Source of the DNA: Bacterioplanoides sp965200585
GTDB lineage: Bacteria > Pseudomonadota > Gammaproteobacteria > Pseudomonadales > Oceanobacteraceae
Length of the DNA: 64,000 nucleotides
Assembly (NCBI RefSeq): GCF_965200585.1
Contig: NZ_OZ241361.1
Strand: one strand, 5' to 3'
The notes beneath the pieces were generated by a model, which made no database searches, had not been told where the DNA came from, and was given only the letters and a program-made list of their open reading frames with translations. A program made the position numbers and the translations under genes. Below, one piece after another: positions 62,858 through 64,000 of this stretch; position 1 is the first letter of the stretch, and the number at the start of each line of letters is the position of its first letter.

Positions 62858-64000
62858 TTACAATAAGAACATTTTGGCTTTTTCCAAGCCTTTAAACAGG
62901 GTTTCGACATCTTCTAAAGTGTTATAGAAGGTGTACGACGCACGCACCGTGCCGGGAATACAGAACTGATCCATAATCGGCATCGCGCAGTGATGGCCAG
63001 TACGTACCGCAATGCCTTGCTGATCGAGCAGGGTGCCAACATCCGCCGGGTGTGCGCCTTCCAGTAGAAAGCTGAACACACTGGCTTTGTTTGCCGCCGT
63101 ACCAACGGCCTGAATACCCCCTAATTGCTCGGCCAGTTCTACCGAACGGACTAACAAGGTATCTTCATGAGCCGCCAGTGCCACACGATCTAAACCATTG
63201 AGGTATTCAATCGCCGCTGCCAAACCAATGGCTCCGGCGATGTTCGGCGTACCGGCTTCAAACTTGTATGGCAAGCTGTTGTAGGTGGTTTTGCCGAAAC
63301 TGACGTGTTCGATCATTTCACCGCCACCCTGGTACGGCGGCATGGCGTTTAGCAATGCTTCTTTGCCGTATAGCACACCAATGCCAGTTGGGCCAAACAG
63401 TTTATGACCTGAGAAGGCATAAAAGTCGGCGTCTAGTGCTTGTACGTCGATGTCCCAGTGGGCCACCGCCTGAGCGCCGTCAAGCAGCACCTTGGCACCC
63501 ACGGCATGGGCCTGCTCGATAATTTCTGCCACTGGGTTAATGGTGCCCAATGCATTAGATACATGAACAACAGACACAAATTTAACGCGTTCGTTCAGTA
63601 ATTCGGCGAATGCGGCCATATCCAGTTCGCCCGCTGCCGATACCGGAATCGGGATTAGCTCGGCACCGGTTTGCTCGCACAACATCTGCCACGGCACGAT
63701 ATTGGAGTGATGCTCCATAGCCGTAACCAGAATCTGATCACCTGCTTTGAGGTTCTGGCGCGCCCAGGTATTGGCAACGATATTGATGGATTCCGTGGTG
63801 CCGCGAGTCCAGACAATTTCTTCCGCTTTGGCGGCATTTAAAAATGTTTGTACGGTTTTACGCGCATCTTCAAAACGCTGGGTCGCACGATCACTTAAGG
63901 TGTGTGCACCACGGTGAACATTGGAGTTATCCGTGCGGTAATAATCGCTGATGGCATCAATCACGGCTTGTGGCTTGTGAGTGGTGGCACCATTGTCGAG
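62858..64000 (-). CDS. sufS: Cysteine desulfurase SufS (5' end outside window)
   Basis: SufS is a PLP enzyme that takes sulfur from cysteine for Fe-S cluster assembly. The frame stays open to the right edge, where LDNGATTHKPQAVIDAI is readable, so only the first residues are missing. The PLP-lysine motif reads YAFSGHKLFGPTGIGVLYG. The active-site cysteine lies in VRTGHHCAMPIMDQF, as in class II desulfurases. The gene precedes sufA in what is probably a sufBCDS-A operon. Confidence 0.95.
   Translation of the reverse strand, partial: LDNGATTHKPQAVIDAISDYYRTDNSNVHRGAHTLSDRATQRFEDARKTVQTFLNAAKAEEIVWTRGTTESINIVANTWARQNLKAGDQILVTAMEHHSNIVPWQMLCEQTGAELIPIPVSAAGELDMAAFAELLNERVKFVSVVHVSNALGTINPVAEIIEQAHAVGAKVLLDGAQAVAHWDIDVQALDADFYAFSGHKLFGPTGIGVLYGKEALLNAMPPYQGGGEMIEHVSFGKTTYNSLPYKFEAGTPNIAGAIGLAAAIEYLNGLDRVALAAHEDTLLVRSVELAEQLGGIQAVGTAANKASVFSFLLEGAHPADVGTLLDQQGIAVRTGHHCAMPIMDQFCIPGTVRASYTFYNTLEDVETLFKGLEKAKMFLL

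Noticed and set aside
1..64000. CRISPR array, insertion sequence or prophage
   Set aside because: Reading through, I saw no regularly spaced repeats of 25-40 bp, no transposase or integrase product and no phage structural genes.

Overview
The window is chromosomal DNA of moderate GC from a Gram-negative, respiring, probably marine gammaproteobacterium. The gene set (yfgM-bamB-der, acs, mqo, a DcaP-type porin, a second TonB system with a TtpC-like subunit, sufS-sufA) is what I would expect of the Oceanospirillales (Thalassolituus/Oceanobacter-like). The genus is an inference from gene content only. I see no prophage, insertion sequence or CRISPR array.

Layout. 1-3.4 kb: outer-membrane and ribosome assembly genes (yfgM end, bamB, der). 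3.5-8.4 kb: accessory genes, namely a DUF2255 protein, an alpha/beta hydrolase with a cysteine nucleophile, an AraC-type regulator with a tandem repeat in its promoter, a GAF-GGDEF diguanylate cyclase and a DUF2804 protein. 8.5-20.3 kb: a five-gene leftward operon of secreted DUF11-type proteins ending in a ~1960-residue protein that carries DUF11, an OmpA-like peptidoglycan-binding domain and a C-terminal beta-barrel. This is probably a cell-surface assembly and is the least explained system here. 20.7-26 kb: porin, acetyl-CoA synthetase, malate:quinone oxidoreductase. 26-30 kb: acetyltransferase with ABC exporter, leucine-rich-repeat lipoprotein, LysR regulator.

30.3-40.5 kb: a nutrient-uptake island with a TonB-dependent receptor, a surface lipoprotein, then DUF3450-TtpC-ExbB-ExbD-TonB-TPR. 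Sequences resembling Pho boxes (CTGTCAT-like heptamers at 11-bp spacing) precede the receptor and, more strongly, the TonB operon. With the acid-phosphatase-like enzyme and the PhoD phosphatase at 45.2-48 kb, this suggests a phosphate-starvation programme in which phosphoesters are cleaved outside the cytoplasm and a phosphorus compound is imported through a dedicated energised receptor. Between them lies a basic amino-acid ABC importer (40.7-43.8 kb).

48-52 kb: a secreted cysteine-rich protein, a HEAT-like protein and a protein whose N-terminus matches the duplicated 24-residue MshEN c-di-GMP-binding motif fused to a secreted part. 52.5-58 kb: trxB, an M48 protease with two YbjQ-family proteins, a di-heme peroxidase and a chemoreceptor. 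58-60.5 kb: a three-gene ZorA/ZorB-like proton-channel module with an uncharacterised third protein and none of the Zorya effectors. 60.5-62.5 kb: an AT-richer accessory patch with an orphan 305-residue gene, tRNA-Met(CAT) and a decayed partial copy of that tRNA. The right edge holds sufA and the truncated sufS.
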